Source: Chitinophaga varians (lineage in GTDB: Bacteria > Bacteroidota > Bacteroidia > Chitinophagales > Chitinophagaceae). From it: a DNA stretch of 64,000 nucleotides. A program made the position numbers and the translations under genes. Below the pieces are notes generated by a model. The model was not told where the DNA came from. It made no database searches and saw only the letters and a list, made by a program, of their open reading frames with translations. Of this stretch, positions 42,003-50,679 are shown in pieces (position 1 is the stretch's first letter; each line of letters begins with the position of its first letter). The DNA lies in the NCBI RefSeq assembly GCF_014529945.1, contig NZ_JACVFB010000003.1, positions 496,001 to 560,000 on the forward strand, read 5' to 3'.

Positions 42003-43145
42003 TTATTGCAGCAACTTGGCCAGTTCCTGTTGCAGCGCTTCACCACGCAGGTTGGTAGCGATGATCTTTCCGTTAGGGTCGATCAGGAAATTCTGCGGGA
42101 TAGAACGGATCATATACAGCGCGGCTGCATCTGCTTTCCACCACTTCAGGTCACTTACGTGATGCCATGCAAGACCATCCTTTTCAATCGCTGCCGTCCA
42201 TTTATCATGCTGCCCTTCACGGTCCAGTGACACGCCCAGCACGGTGAAGTTTTTGTCTTTATATTGCTGGAAAGCTTTTACCACATTCGGGTTTTCCGCA
42301 CGGCAGGGACCGCACCAGCTGGCCCAGAAATCGAGCAGCACATATTTACCTTTCAGGTCAGACAGTTTCAGCGTTTTACCGTCCGGCGTGGTAGAAGCGA
42401 AATCAGGCGCAGGTTGATTGATGCTCAGTTTGGCAGACGCTTTCAGCAGGTCCTGAATGGACAGCCCCAGGGAAGACTGACGCAGTGCCGGCGTAAATTT
42501 GGCGAAACGTTTTTCAGCAGCTGCCACATCTTTTACAGGACTACCGAGGTTTTCCTTAAAGTTTGTCAGGCTGATATAATAGTCAGGATGCGCATCAATA
42601 AAGGCGTTCACCATTTCTTCCTGCTTATCAAACAGCACGTCCATCCGTTTGCCCCGGGCCATCATTCCGGCGGTATCTGTTTTACCATTGGGTGACTGCA
42701 TCAGCTGCATGTATTCTTTACGAGCGGAATCGATTTCCCGTCTTACGTCTTTCAACTGTTGCTGTAACTGGTCCTCCTGTGCATTGATCGGTGCGCCCTT
42801 CACAATACCCTGAGCCAGCAAGTTGCCTCCACTGGTGTCCTTCACCATCATTGTGACTTTATCGCCCGGCGCAAGGTACATTACCTTTACTCCCCGGTAG
42901 ATCTTGCCATCTTCTTTCTTTGCCACCCTTAACAGCGCCTGGATGGTATCTGTTAAAGGATGAGACAGCGTGAAGGACCCTTTCTCCACTTTCGCGGAAT
43001 CCAGGATTGTAAAGCCTTTTGCCAGATAGATATACTCATTGTTGAAAACGGGTGGTATTTTACCAGTGATCGTTACCCCCTTTTTTTGTGCATACAAGTT
43101 GGTCATGCCTGCCATAGCAGCGCATACGAGAAAAACTTTTTTCAT
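42003..43145 (-). CDS. TlpA/ResA-like thioredoxin with N-terminal DUF4369 domain
   Basis: A 380-residue exported protein: signal peptide (residues 1-19), a DUF4369-type beta domain (about 22-130), a helical linker, and an AhpC/TSA-type thioredoxin domain with active site WASWCGPCRAENP near residue 275. It would reduce or shuffle disulfides in the periplasm, probably membrane-tethered. The layout is common in Bacteroidota. It converges with the thiolase gene. Confidence 0.92.
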   Translation of the reverse strand: MKKVFLVCAAMAGMTNLYAQKKGVTITGKIPPVFNNEYIYLAKGFTILDSAKVEKGSFTLSHPLTDTIQALLRVAKKEDGKIYRGVKVMYLAPGDKVTMMVKDTSGGNLLAQGIVKGAPINAQEDQLQQQLKDVRREIDSARKEYMQLMQSPNGKTDTAGMMARGKRMDVLFDKQEEMVNAFIDAHPDYYISLTNFKENLGSPVKDVAAAEKRFAKFTPALRQSSLGLSIQDLLKASAKLSINQPAPDFASTTPDGKTLKLSDLKGKYVLLDFWASWCGPCRAENPNVVKAFQQYKDKNFTVLGVSLDREGQHDKWTAAIEKDGLAWHHVSDLKWWKADAAALYMIRSIPQNFLIDPNGKIIATNLRGEALQQELAKLLQ

Positions 43146-43257
43146 CGGTGGTTTATGGTTGGTTGTGACCGGAAAAGTATTAAAAAAAACGGAAAAATGA
43201 TTTACCGCTCATCCCTATGGCGTAGTCTTTGTGACGGTTTCAGTAAAATCATGTGGT

Positions 43258-43524
43258 ATGGCAAAAGAACGTAAACCCGCCGGTCAGCCCGATGGTAACG
43301 AACATCATACAGAACGGGAAGAAAGCGGTGAATTTCATCAGACCGAGGAAACCAGCAACTATGGTGTTGTCCAGCCCAACTCACCGAGCCACCAGGACCG
43401 ACAAGATCAGCAAAACGAGAAAAAGCAGGAAGACCAGGAAGATCTGGAAGATCAGGAAGAACTCGAATACGATGAAGATCTGGACGAGCACTCACAGGAA
43501 GAAATTGATGAAGAAAACCCTTAA
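43258..43524 (+). CDS. Small acidic protein of unknown function
   Basis: An 88-residue reading frame (ATG 43258) with extreme composition: the second half is Glu, Asp and Gln rich (QEDQEDLEDQEELEYDED). No family, signal peptide or domain was recognised. A second frame open across the same DNA is clearly worse. It is followed by repeat A copy 2. A real gene is possible, but the composition could be low-complexity noise. Confidence 0.5.
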   Translation: MAKERKPAGQPDGNEHHTEREESGEFHQTEETSNYGVVQPNSPSHQDRQDQQNEKKQEDQEDLEDQEELEYDEDLDEHSQEEIDEENP

Positions 43525-43526
43525 TC

Positions 43527-43645
43527 ATTTACGGATTTGGATTTTTTGATTTCGAGATGTAGAAATGCAGCGGAGATCAACAATACAATATTGTACTTCG
43601 TTTCATAAATTTCAAAATCAAAAAATCCCAAAATCCGTAAATTCC
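43527..43645. repeat. Palindromic repeat family A copy 2
   Basis: The left arm (43527-43560, TTTACGGATTTGGATTTTTT) and right arm (about 43608-43641, AAATCAAAAAATCCCAAAAT) are reverse complements around a centre of about 45 bases. It is shorter and more diverged than copy 1 at 2821-2987. Confidence 0.75.
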
Positions 43646-43648
43646 TGA

Positions 43649-44224
43649 TTATATTTTGTGGAGCTGGAAATAACCTAAGTGAAGTTCATCTTCAGGTCCG
43701 GATTCCGCTACCGGCGTTATTTTCAGCTGGTATTGTGATCTTACCGGTTCTGGTAAGATATCTTTTACGGGGATAATATCATCCACATCTACGCCGTATT
43801 TATCATCCACATAAGAGGTGGCAGCAGGTGAAGCGTCGGAGGAAAAACCCATATGCTTATAGAAGGCGGTTTCCTTTGCATCCCGGATAGCGGCACCGAT
43901 ATCTTTGCTTACACTCAGCATTTTATAGTGATACTCTTCCATTTCTCCCGGCTTATATCCGCCAAGATTCAGGAAATACAGCTGTTCCGGATTGTCTACT
44001 GTTTCCTCGCGGGACACTATCGTAATGCGATAGTTGCCGACGCTGGTCACTTCGCGCCAGGCATCGATATGTAGTTTATCACCGGCTTCAGGCCAGAAGG
44101 CTTTCATCACTGGCACCAGATCGCTCAGTTTATGGGCGATACCAAAAAAAACATCGTGTTGCTCCGTATGACGGCCGGGTGTTGTACAGCCCAGCAATAA
44201 CATGTACAGTTTCAAAGATTCCAT
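43649..44224 (-). CDS. DUF1543 domain-containing protein
   Basis: A 191-residue protein with the DUF1543 signature: LYMLLLGCTTPGRHTEQHDVFFGIA, then FWPEAGDKLHIDAWREVTSV and YFLNLGGYKPGEMEEYHYK. It carries the family domain and a linker to a C-terminal part (DVDDIIPVKDILPEPVRSQYQLKI). Family function is unknown to me. An upstream minus-strand TAGTTTTG at 44248-44255 may be its promoter. Confidence 0.9.
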   Translation of the reverse strand: MESLKLYMLLLGCTTPGRHTEQHDVFFGIAHKLSDLVPVMKAFWPEAGDKLHIDAWREVTSVGNYRITIVSREETVDNPEQLYFLNLGGYKPGEMEEYHYKMLSVSKDIGAAIRDAKETAFYKHMGFSSDASPAATSYVDDKYGVDVDDIIPVKDILPEPVRSQYQLKITPVAESGPEDELHLGYFQLHKI

Positions 44225-44247
44225 TTACTTAGGGTTTAACGAAAACG

Positions 44248-44255
44248 CAAAACTA
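44248..44255 (-). promoter_or_regulatory. Putative -7 element of the DUF1543 gene
   Basis: On the minus strand it reads TAGTTTTG, matching TAnnTTTG, 24 bases before the start codon. It lies in the 44-base gap after the glycosidase gene. Confidence 0.45.
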
Positions 44256-44268
44256 CTGAATTCTGGTG

Positions 44269-46938
44269 TCAGGAAATCATGGTCACCTGCAACGTTTCTC
44301 CCGCATGCAGGGTGACCGCCTGTTTCAACGTAATCGTGATACGGCCGTTGTCGTGCGTGAATGAAGCCGGCAGCTGGCGTGCGCCGTTCTTCACCACTAC
44401 GGTAGCCGGCGCAGCCTGCTCAAAACAACAGGTGAGCAATGACAACTTACCATGTTTCAATGCCAACCGGTATTCTCCGCGGCCGTGCTGCTGTTGTTGC
44501 GTGTAGGTGCCCCATCCTTCGGCAGTAACAAAAGGCGCTCTGAAATGCTCCTTTTGCAGTGCCGGCGCAAAACGGATGTACTGGTGCGGTCCATGGTACG
44601 CAAAGCCACAGGCAGTGATAAAAGTGCCGTAACTGGCCATGGCACGGGCGTAGTGATCACTGCACTCAATTTCGTTGAACGGATTGCGTTTGGCGGCATG
44701 GTAACGGTCATGCACCGCTTTGGTGAGGGTGAGCGCTTCGGTGGTCATGCCTTCGGCCATCATGTGCGAGGCTACCTGGTGTTCAAAGCCGCTCATGCAT
44801 TCATTGAAATATCCCAGCTGCCACGCATCTTTCACGCCGAAAGGATATTCTTCCCTGTAAGGATTGGTATTCATGATCATGCCTCCTTCTCCCGGCAGGG
44901 CATAAGGGCGGCCGCCCGGATGAGTGGCCACATACGGGCCTACATCTTCCATAAAATTATATTTCCACAAAGCCCGCAGGGCGGACAATGTTTTTTCTTT
45001 GTCCAGCACCCTGTCCATCCCAACCTGAAATGCCCAGCTCTGGCCATACACCTGATCTATATGGCAGGTATTATAACTGCCGATCACAGAACGGCCTTTC
45101 ACTTTGTCAGGCTGATGAATAAAGTATTCTCCGTTATACAACTGCGATTCCATGTTCCGGCGGCCTTTTTCCACATAGTCTTTACAGATATCGGCGAAGG
45201 CAGTATCTCCTGCTTCGGTGGCCATAAGAGCGCCTGCCTGCACGGCGGCGATGCACAGTCCTGCTATCCACGCTATTTCACCGTCCCAGATGGCATCCAG
45301 TGTATTCTCCATGGGCGTGTCTTCCAGCCCGTCGCCGTTGCGGTCCTGACGGATGATGAATTGCGTGGCCTTTTTGATCTGCGGCCAGTTCCGTTGCAGG
45401 AAACGGTCGTCGGTGGTCATCTGGTGTTCACGGTAAATACGCAGCACGGTACCTGCCTGTCCGTCGATAGCAGGACGTTTCTCTGCTTCTCCGCGGAACA
45501 GGATGCCGCCATCGGGTTGCATACCGATGGCCAGGTCCACCCGCTGCCGTGTATCACGCTCCAGCGCGGGAAATATCCTTCCTACTGCCTGCGCATATTG
45601 CCATACATGCGTGCACGTGCCCTCACAGGAGCCTACGCCCTCCCAGGCATAAAACCGGCCCGACTGAAAGCGGTGCGCGGTAGTAGTGGCCAAGGTGGAA
45701 ATATTCAGGAAGGTACGCTCCATCAGCCACCATGGCAACGATGCGTCGTACCAGGTATTTTTCCACAGGCGGCTGTCGCCGGTCAATCGGCTATGATGCG
45801 CTCGTACATAATTCACTACCGCGGCGGCATCGGTAAAGTGGTTGGCATAATACCGGCCGTTGCCCTGTATGTCTTTAAAGGAGAGATTCGGAAAATACCA
45901 GCTGATGGCGAAATCGGTACGTATATCCTTTCCCGGTAGCAAACGATGTTTTACCATCACGCCGCCGGTCAGTTTTTTATTGATGTCTTGTACAACAGGC
46001 TGATCACGGTACCGACTAAACGAAGTAGCTGTTAATGGCAATGCCAGTTGCGTATGCATGTCCGCTTTTTCATCGAGTGCAGCCAGACAGAGACTACCAT
46101 AATCCGGACTTTGCTGCAAAGCCGCATCCGCAGCGTCTTTGGAGCGTACGGTAGCCAACACGCCTTTCCAGCCTTTGCCACCGGTGGCGGTGTTTACACG
46201 CTCGTGCTGATTCTCCCGGGCATGATGTATGCCGGCCTTATTCTCCAGCCATCCCAGCAAAGTAGCTTCCACCGGCACTTTGCCTTTGTTTCGGATATGG
46301 AAGGAAAGCAGCGTCACTGGCAGACCGGAATCATCTTCATTCAACGGAATAAAGGGCGAAAACGCTTCCAGCGTCAGTTCCACCGCCAGCGTAGGATCTA
46401 TATAACGAATGGTCGCCATGGGATACGTCGCTTCAAACGCTATCTCCGGCCAGCTGGCTTCGTCCAGCGGACGGATAATGGTTTCTTTGCCCATGGTGAG
46501 CTGCAGCGCCATCCCCTGGTCCAGCGGCCGGATATCTTTGGAAGGCTGAATGTAACAGGCACCATCCCGGGAACGGATTTTTTTTGCCTGTCCCAGTACT
46601 GCTTCTTTCCACGCTACCTCTTTCGGTTCAATCCCTTCCTGGTTCTGGTTGAAAATATCCCACAGCCACAAACGGCCATCACCGCCGAGATATACCGTGC
46701 CGCAAAGGATACCGCCTACCGGCATACCAATGTATTGCAGCTCATTTCTGCTTTTCAGATAGGTAGTGGTCTGCCCACGGTCATATAAAGACGCCAGCCA
46801 TGCGGTATCGGGCTGCCTGGTCAGCAACACGCTGCCATCAGGTGCTATCGCCCTACCTAACGCCGGTATCTTTATCATGATAGTGCCGGCCATGGCCAGC
46901 CCGATGTTCTTCAGAAATTTTCTGCGTGCAAGTCCCAT
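44269..46938 (-). CDS. GH116-type glycoside hydrolase (DUF608/GBA2-like), Tat-exported
   Basis: An 889-residue enzyme. A Tat signal opens it (GLARRKFLKNIG, with twin Arg). A GBA2_N-like beta domain runs to about residue 350, then an (alpha/alpha)6-type catalytic domain. Candidate catalytic residues are Glu439 in GVGSCEGTCTHVW and Asp628 in NTCHIDQVYGQSW. The first is near the nucleophile position and the second resembles the acid/base position reported for GH116 enzymes. The stretch FNECMSGFEHQVASHMMAEG is a family hallmark. Likely a beta-glucosidase, beta-xylosidase or N-acetylglucosaminidase; the substrate is not visible. Fully folded export by Tat is unusual beside other glycosidases. Confidence 0.88.
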   Translation of the reverse strand: MGLARRKFLKNIGLAMAGTIMIKIPALGRAIAPDGSVLLTRQPDTAWLASLYDRGQTTTYLKSRNELQYIGMPVGGILCGTVYLGGDGRLWLWDIFNQNQEGIEPKEVAWKEAVLGQAKKIRSRDGACYIQPSKDIRPLDQGMALQLTMGKETIIRPLDEASWPEIAFEATYPMATIRYIDPTLAVELTLEAFSPFIPLNEDDSGLPVTLLSFHIRNKGKVPVEATLLGWLENKAGIHHARENQHERVNTATGGKGWKGVLATVRSKDAADAALQQSPDYGSLCLAALDEKADMHTQLALPLTATSFSRYRDQPVVQDINKKLTGGVMVKHRLLPGKDIRTDFAISWYFPNLSFKDIQGNGRYYANHFTDAAAVVNYVRAHHSRLTGDSRLWKNTWYDASLPWWLMERTFLNISTLATTTAHRFQSGRFYAWEGVGSCEGTCTHVWQYAQAVGRIFPALERDTRQRVDLAIGMQPDGGILFRGEAEKRPAIDGQAGTVLRIYREHQMTTDDRFLQRNWPQIKKATQFIIRQDRNGDGLEDTPMENTLDAIWDGEIAWIAGLCIAAVQAGALMATEAGDTAFADICKDYVEKGRRNMESQLYNGEYFIHQPDKVKGRSVIGSYNTCHIDQVYGQSWAFQVGMDRVLDKEKTLSALRALWKYNFMEDVGPYVATHPGGRPYALPGEGGMIMNTNPYREEYPFGVKDAWQLGYFNECMSGFEHQVASHMMAEGMTTEALTLTKAVHDRYHAAKRNPFNEIECSDHYARAMASYGTFITACGFAYHGPHQYIRFAPALQKEHFRAPFVTAEGWGTYTQQQQHGRGEYRLALKHGKLSLLTCCFEQAAPATVVVKNGARQLPASFTHDNGRITITLKQAVTLHAGETLQVTMIS

Positions 46939-47060
46939 AGGAGATCAATTGGTCAAGAGCAGAAAGATAATAAAATCAGGAAGGAATATTTTTCAAATAT
47001 ACGGGCAGCGGACCCGCAGCGGTGCATGAGGACGAGAATAAAGTTATGGAGTCATCTCCA

Positions 47061-48116
47061 TCAGATTGAATACCATGACCCACGTGCCGCTCCATGTTTT
47101 TGAAGGTGTTTACCCGCTACAAGATTTTCCAGGTGTCGTTTTACCGTGTTACGGTTAGCATTCGTCAATATCACAATTTCGCTGATTGACAGCCTTCCCT
47201 GAGATTTCACCAGTTCCAATATTTCCAGAGATAGCGCAGGTAATTGTCCGAGTAATAATTTCTCCCGTTCAACTTTTACTTTCAAACGATTCTTTTGTTG
47301 CTGTAAGGCATGAAGGAAGAATGATAACCATGGCATCCAATCTGGTGTCTCGGTCTTTAAAGAGCTTTGTGTTTTCCTTAATGAAAGATAATATGCGTCT
47401 TTGCTTTGTTCAACAACAGCTTCTAATGAACTAAATGGAACATAAGCATAACCAGCTCTCAATAATAATAACGTGGTCATAATACGACTTAGCCGACCGT
47501 TCCCATCTTGAAAGGGGTGAATAGCAAGAAATACAACAGTGAAAACAGAAACAATTAATAAAGGGTGAAGTTCTTTATTCTCAAAAGCTTTCATCGTCCA
47601 GTTGACAAGTTCCTCCATTTTTAATGGCGTATCAAAAGGGGTTGCAGTTTCAAATATCACACCTAAGCTTTTACCATTTAGATCGAATGCCTCTACATGA
47701 TTGGTAGATTTTTTATAATTGCCTCGATGCCATTCGTCTTTACGGCTATACTTTAAGAGATCGCGATGAAGTTGTTTAATATGGCTTTCCGTTGGTGTAA
47801 TATCGCTATAACTTTCAAAGATCATATTCATAACGGCTGCATAGCCTGCAACTTCTTCTTCGTCTCGCGAGCCAAATTGTTGAATTGAAAGATTGCTCAT
47901 TAGGATTTCAACCTCCTTGTCTGTCAGTTTAGCACCTTCAATACGAGTTGAAGAACCAATACTCTCGATCGTTGCAACCCGTTTCAAACTATAAAGACGA
48001 TCTGGAGCGAGTTGACCTAAGGCCTGCCAGGCGCCCTTAAACTCATCGATTTCAGCAATGAGGTATAAGATCTCAGGAGTAATGAAGATTTTTGAAACAA
48101 GACTAGCAATATCCAT
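47061..48116 (-). CDS. Fic family protein with N-terminal inhibitory helix
   Basis: A 351-residue Fic protein of class II layout: N-terminal autoinhibitory motif SSTRIEG (S-x3-E-G) near residues 55-61, Fic core HPFQDGNGRLSR at about 200-211, and a C-terminal winged helix at about 300-350 (LSISEIVILTNANRNTVKRHLENLV). Fic enzymes transfer AMP or other nucleotide groups to target proteins; the target here is unknown. I chose ATG 48116; the longer frame begins at a TTG. Base composition is AT-rich compared with the flanks: sampled lines at 47461, 47641 and 47761 give 42, 35 and 37% G+C, suggesting transfer. Two 19-bp direct repeats lie upstream and may be its operator. Confidence 0.9.
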   Translation of the reverse strand: MDIASLVSKIFITPEILYLIAEIDEFKGAWQALGQLAPDRLYSLKRVATIESIGSSTRIEGAKLTDKEVEILMSNLSIQQFGSRDEEEVAGYAAVMNMIFESYSDITPTESHIKQLHRDLLKYSRKDEWHRGNYKKSTNHVEAFDLNGKSLGVIFETATPFDTPLKMEELVNWTMKAFENKELHPLLIVSVFTVVFLAIHPFQDGNGRLSRIMTTLLLLRAGYAYVPFSSLEAVVEQSKDAYYLSLRKTQSSLKTETPDWMPWLSFFLHALQQQKNRLKVKVEREKLLLGQLPALSLEILELVKSQGRLSISEIVILTNANRNTVKRHLENLVAGKHLQKHGAARGSWYSI

Positions 48117-48123
48117 AAAAACG

Positions 48124-48164
48124 CCCAATTATACCCATAAAAATACCCAATTATACCCATAAAA
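48124..48164. repeat. Two 19-bp direct repeats upstream of the Fic gene
   Basis: CCCAATTATACCCATAAAA occurs perfectly at 48124-48142 and 48146-48164 (period 22), just before the Fic start codon. The CCATAAAA end recurs at 48113-48120. The spacing, about two turns of the helix, would suit a dimeric binding protein, possibly the winged helix of Fic itself. Confidence 0.7.
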
Positions 48165-48195
48165 GCAAATAAACCTCTCTGAGAAAGGAACTTGA

Positions 48196-48414
48196 TTACA
48201 AGGGTATGGTTCGGAATGGAGAGCAATTGAACAAATAATTACACACAATGAAGACATAAGCAGAAGCATTGCTACTATTCAAAAAAATATTCAGAATACT
48301 ATAAAAAGTGAATTAGATGCCAGATTTAGTAATCTACAAGGCTCTAATAGTGATTATTTAGCCACTTTAAGTTCAGCAGAAAATGCGCCGACGGGTGATG
48401 ATCTGTCCTTCTAA
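48196..48414 (+). pseudogene. Gene remnant (3' fragment) in the Fic island
   Basis: A plus-strand frame of 72 sense codons runs from just after a stop at 48193-48195 to TAA at 48412-48414 with no in-frame ATG. It reads as plausible coding sequence (EWRAIEQIITHNEDISRSIA ... ENAPTGDDLSF), with heptad-like helices. One sampled line (48241-48300) has 30% G+C. It looks like the C-terminal end of a longer gene cut off when the Fic region was inserted or rearranged. No family recognised. Confidence 0.5.
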
Positions 48415-48465
48415 ATCTTCTGTGTAAAAATCAAGCTTCTACTATTGAGAAACTGTTACATTAAT

Positions 48466-49566
48466 TTACGGTAGCGCGAAATGTAATTCGTTGCCTGTGA
48501 AATAATAACGGACATGCCCGGAGGTTTCGACTTCATGCAGGAAAGCCGGCAGTTTATTTTTTTCCAGTGGTCCGGTGACGGCGATATGAGCGATTTCAGG
48601 TTTATCAAAAATGACCTGTACGGCAAACCAGCGTTCCAGTATAGGTTTCAGGTCACGCAGTTTTTGATTGCTGATGGCGTATCCTTCACCTTTCATCCAT
48701 CCGCGGATGGTGGTGGTATCGAAAGGGGCAGTACGGAGACCGTTGTAATCACCATAGACGCATTCCATGCCAGGCTTCAGCGTCACGGCTTCGTCGGAGG
48801 CGCCTTGTACGGTCACTGCGCCCTGCACCAGCGACACCCGTACCCGTTCGTCATCGTAGGCATTGACGTTGAACGCCGTGCCCACTACGAGGATGGAGGT
48901 ATTGCGTGTGTGTACTTCAAAAGGTTGTTGCGCATTGGGCGACACTTTAAACCAGGCTTCGCCCTCGAGGTAGACTTCCCGTTTATGGTCGGGGAAACTG
49001 AAAGGGAAACGCAGTTTGGAGGCGCAATTGAGCCACACTTCGGTGCCGTCGGACAACGTAACGCGATAATCCGCACCAGCCGGTATCAGCAAAGTATTGA
49101 GCCCATATCCTTTGGCATTACCGCTGTAATGCAGTCCGGCAGAATCATTGCGCAACTGCACCTGTCCCACCTGCCAAAGCTGAAAAGCACTGTCGCCTGT
49201 CAGCGCCAGCGAAGCGCGGCCGGGGACGAGCAACTGCACCGCGTTTTTTATCGGCACAAACTCGCGTGTCACAGCGGGAAATGTGCTGTCATGTTGATGG
49301 GTGTGATAAATGAAAAAACTACCGGCAGCCACCATCAGCAGCAAGGCAGCAGCGGCCCATACAAACCATTGACCGGAAAGACGGCGAGGGGGCGCAGGAG
49401 GTAATGTCGGATAGGAAGCCTCCGCCTGCAATGCCTCCCATGTTTCACGGGCAAGCGGATCATTGTCCAGCAACTGTTTCAGCTGCTGCGCTGCAGATTC
49501 GGAGAGGGTACCGTTACGTTGTTCTTCGAACAACATCCGTATTTGATCACTACTGTTGGTGGCCAT
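48466..49566 (-). CDS. FecR family anti-sigma factor (orphan)
   Basis: A 366-residue FecR-type protein. A cytoplasmic N-terminal sigma-binding part (MLFEEQRNGTLSESAAQQL) precedes one transmembrane segment (about 67-86). The periplasmic FecR domain (GADYRVTLSDGTEVWLNCASKLRFP) and a C-terminal DUF4974-type domain (IRGWMKGEGYAISNQKLRDL) follow. Such proteins usually sit between an ECF sigma factor and a SusC/FecA-like receptor. Neither is adjacent here. The downstream neighbour is the Fic island with its gene remnant, so the receptor may have been lost. Confidence 0.9.
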   Translation of the reverse strand: MATNSSDQIRMLFEEQRNGTLSESAAQQLKQLLDNDPLARETWEALQAEASYPTLPPAPPRRLSGQWFVWAAAALLLMVAAGSFFIYHTHQHDSTFPAVTREFVPIKNAVQLLVPGRASLALTGDSAFQLWQVGQVQLRNDSAGLHYSGNAKGYGLNTLLIPAGADYRVTLSDGTEVWLNCASKLRFPFSFPDHKREVYLEGEAWFKVSPNAQQPFEVHTRNTSILVVGTAFNVNAYDDERVRVSLVQGAVTVQGASDEAVTLKPGMECVYGDYNGLRTAPFDTTTIRGWMKGEGYAISNQKLRDLKPILERWFAVQVIFDKPEIAHIAVTGPLEKNKLPAFLHEVETSGHVRYYFTGNELHFALP

Positions 49567-49623
49567 TAAACATCAAAATAATAAAAAATAAACACCCGCC
49601 GGCGCATTTCTTTGTCCGTGATG

Positions 49624-50571
49624 TTAAGCATGTTCCCGGATAAAGGCGAGCGCCCTTTGTTCTGACCAGTAGTAAGGCTCATTAAAAGTCACGAAGCCCA
49701 CATGGCCTCCATTAAACGGTGTTTCGAGGAAAAAAGTATCGCTGTGGCGCGCTATTTCGTAAGGGTAACAGGCGGGGCTGAGGAAAGGGTCATCTTTCGC
49801 ATTGATTAACAACGTGGGAATACTGATCTGGTGCAACACCCGCAGCGAACTACACAGCTCCCAGTATTCAAGGGCATCCCGGAAACCATGCATAGGACCG
49901 GTGTAGCGGTCATCGAACTGCCGGAAACTGCGGATATGCTCAAAACCTTCCAGGCTGATACCATCCGGATATTGTTGTTTTTTCAGCTCCAGCTTTTCTT
50001 TCAGATTACGAATGAACCGCTGCATGTAAATGATATTATGCTTCTTTTCCAGTTCAGCTGAGCTGCCTTTCAGGTCTACCGGCACCGAGATGGCCACCGC
50101 CGATTTGATCACAGGCAGGATCGTATTTCCCCGCTCTCCGACGTATTTCAGCGTAACATTGCCGCCCAGGGAAAAACCTATCAGATGAATGGCCTTATAC
50201 TTTCCCAGTGAAACCAGGTATTGTATCACTGTATGCAGATCTTCCGTTTCTCCGCTATGATAAAACCGCAGCAACTTATTGGGTTCCCCACTGCATCCCC
50301 TGAAATTCATGGATACGGTATCAAAACCCGCTTCATTAAAGATATGCACCATACCCAGCACATACTTCCGTGAAGCGTTGCCTTCCAGACCATGCAGGAT
50401 CACAACCACGCTGTCTTTCCCCTGTTCGCTGAAATCCAGGTCCAGGAAATCGCCATCAGGCGTGTCGATACGGCGCCGCTGATAAGCAGCCGGCCTCACC
50501 TTCCGGAAAAGAGAAGGGTAGATCGTTTGCATATGACGATTACGTAAAAGGAAAGGCGCTGCGTACTCCAT
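49624..50571 (-). CDS. YheT family alpha/beta hydrolase
   Basis: A 315-residue hydrolase. It opens with the family's FLLRNRHMQTIYPSLFRK. The oxyanion-loop VILHGLEGNASRKY, nucleophile Ser134 in IGFSLGGN, acid in NAKDDPFLS and catalytic His in GGHVGFV complete the site. YheT-type esterases act on acyl esters of unknown natural substrate. It is 57 bases upstream of the FecR gene on the same strand. A minus-strand TATCTTTG at 50594-50601 may be its promoter. Confidence 0.9.
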   Translation of the reverse strand: MEYAAPFLLRNRHMQTIYPSLFRKVRPAAYQRRRIDTPDGDFLDLDFSEQGKDSVVVILHGLEGNASRKYVLGMVHIFNEAGFDTVSMNFRGCSGEPNKLLRFYHSGETEDLHTVIQYLVSLGKYKAIHLIGFSLGGNVTLKYVGERGNTILPVIKSAVAISVPVDLKGSSAELEKKHNIIYMQRFIRNLKEKLELKKQQYPDGISLEGFEHIRSFRQFDDRYTGPMHGFRDALEYWELCSSLRVLHQISIPTLLINAKDDPFLSPACYPYEIARHSDTFFLETPFNGGHVGFVTFNEPYYWSEQRALAFIREHA

Positions 50572-50593
50572 GGCTGCATTTTATATCAGGACA

Positions 50594-50601
50594 CAAAGAT
50601 A
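50594..50601 (-). promoter_or_regulatory. Putative -7 element of the YheT gene
   Basis: On the minus strand it reads TATCTTTG, matching TAnnTTTG, 23 bases before the start codon. No clear -33 was seen. Confidence 0.45.
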
Positions 50602-50679
50602 AACAGTAAATTGCCGGTGATTATCATAAATTTATAGTGATCGCTGTATGAGCGTTCCTCATCCAATCAGCAAATCATC

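Noticed and set aside
44452..45939. Plus-strand frame of 495 codons
   Set aside because: It is antisense to the GH116-type gene and shows no domain.
48017..48226. Small minus-strand frame across the Fic upstream repeats
   Set aside because: Its repeated residues come from the 19-bp direct repeats; it overlaps the Fic start and looks non-coding.
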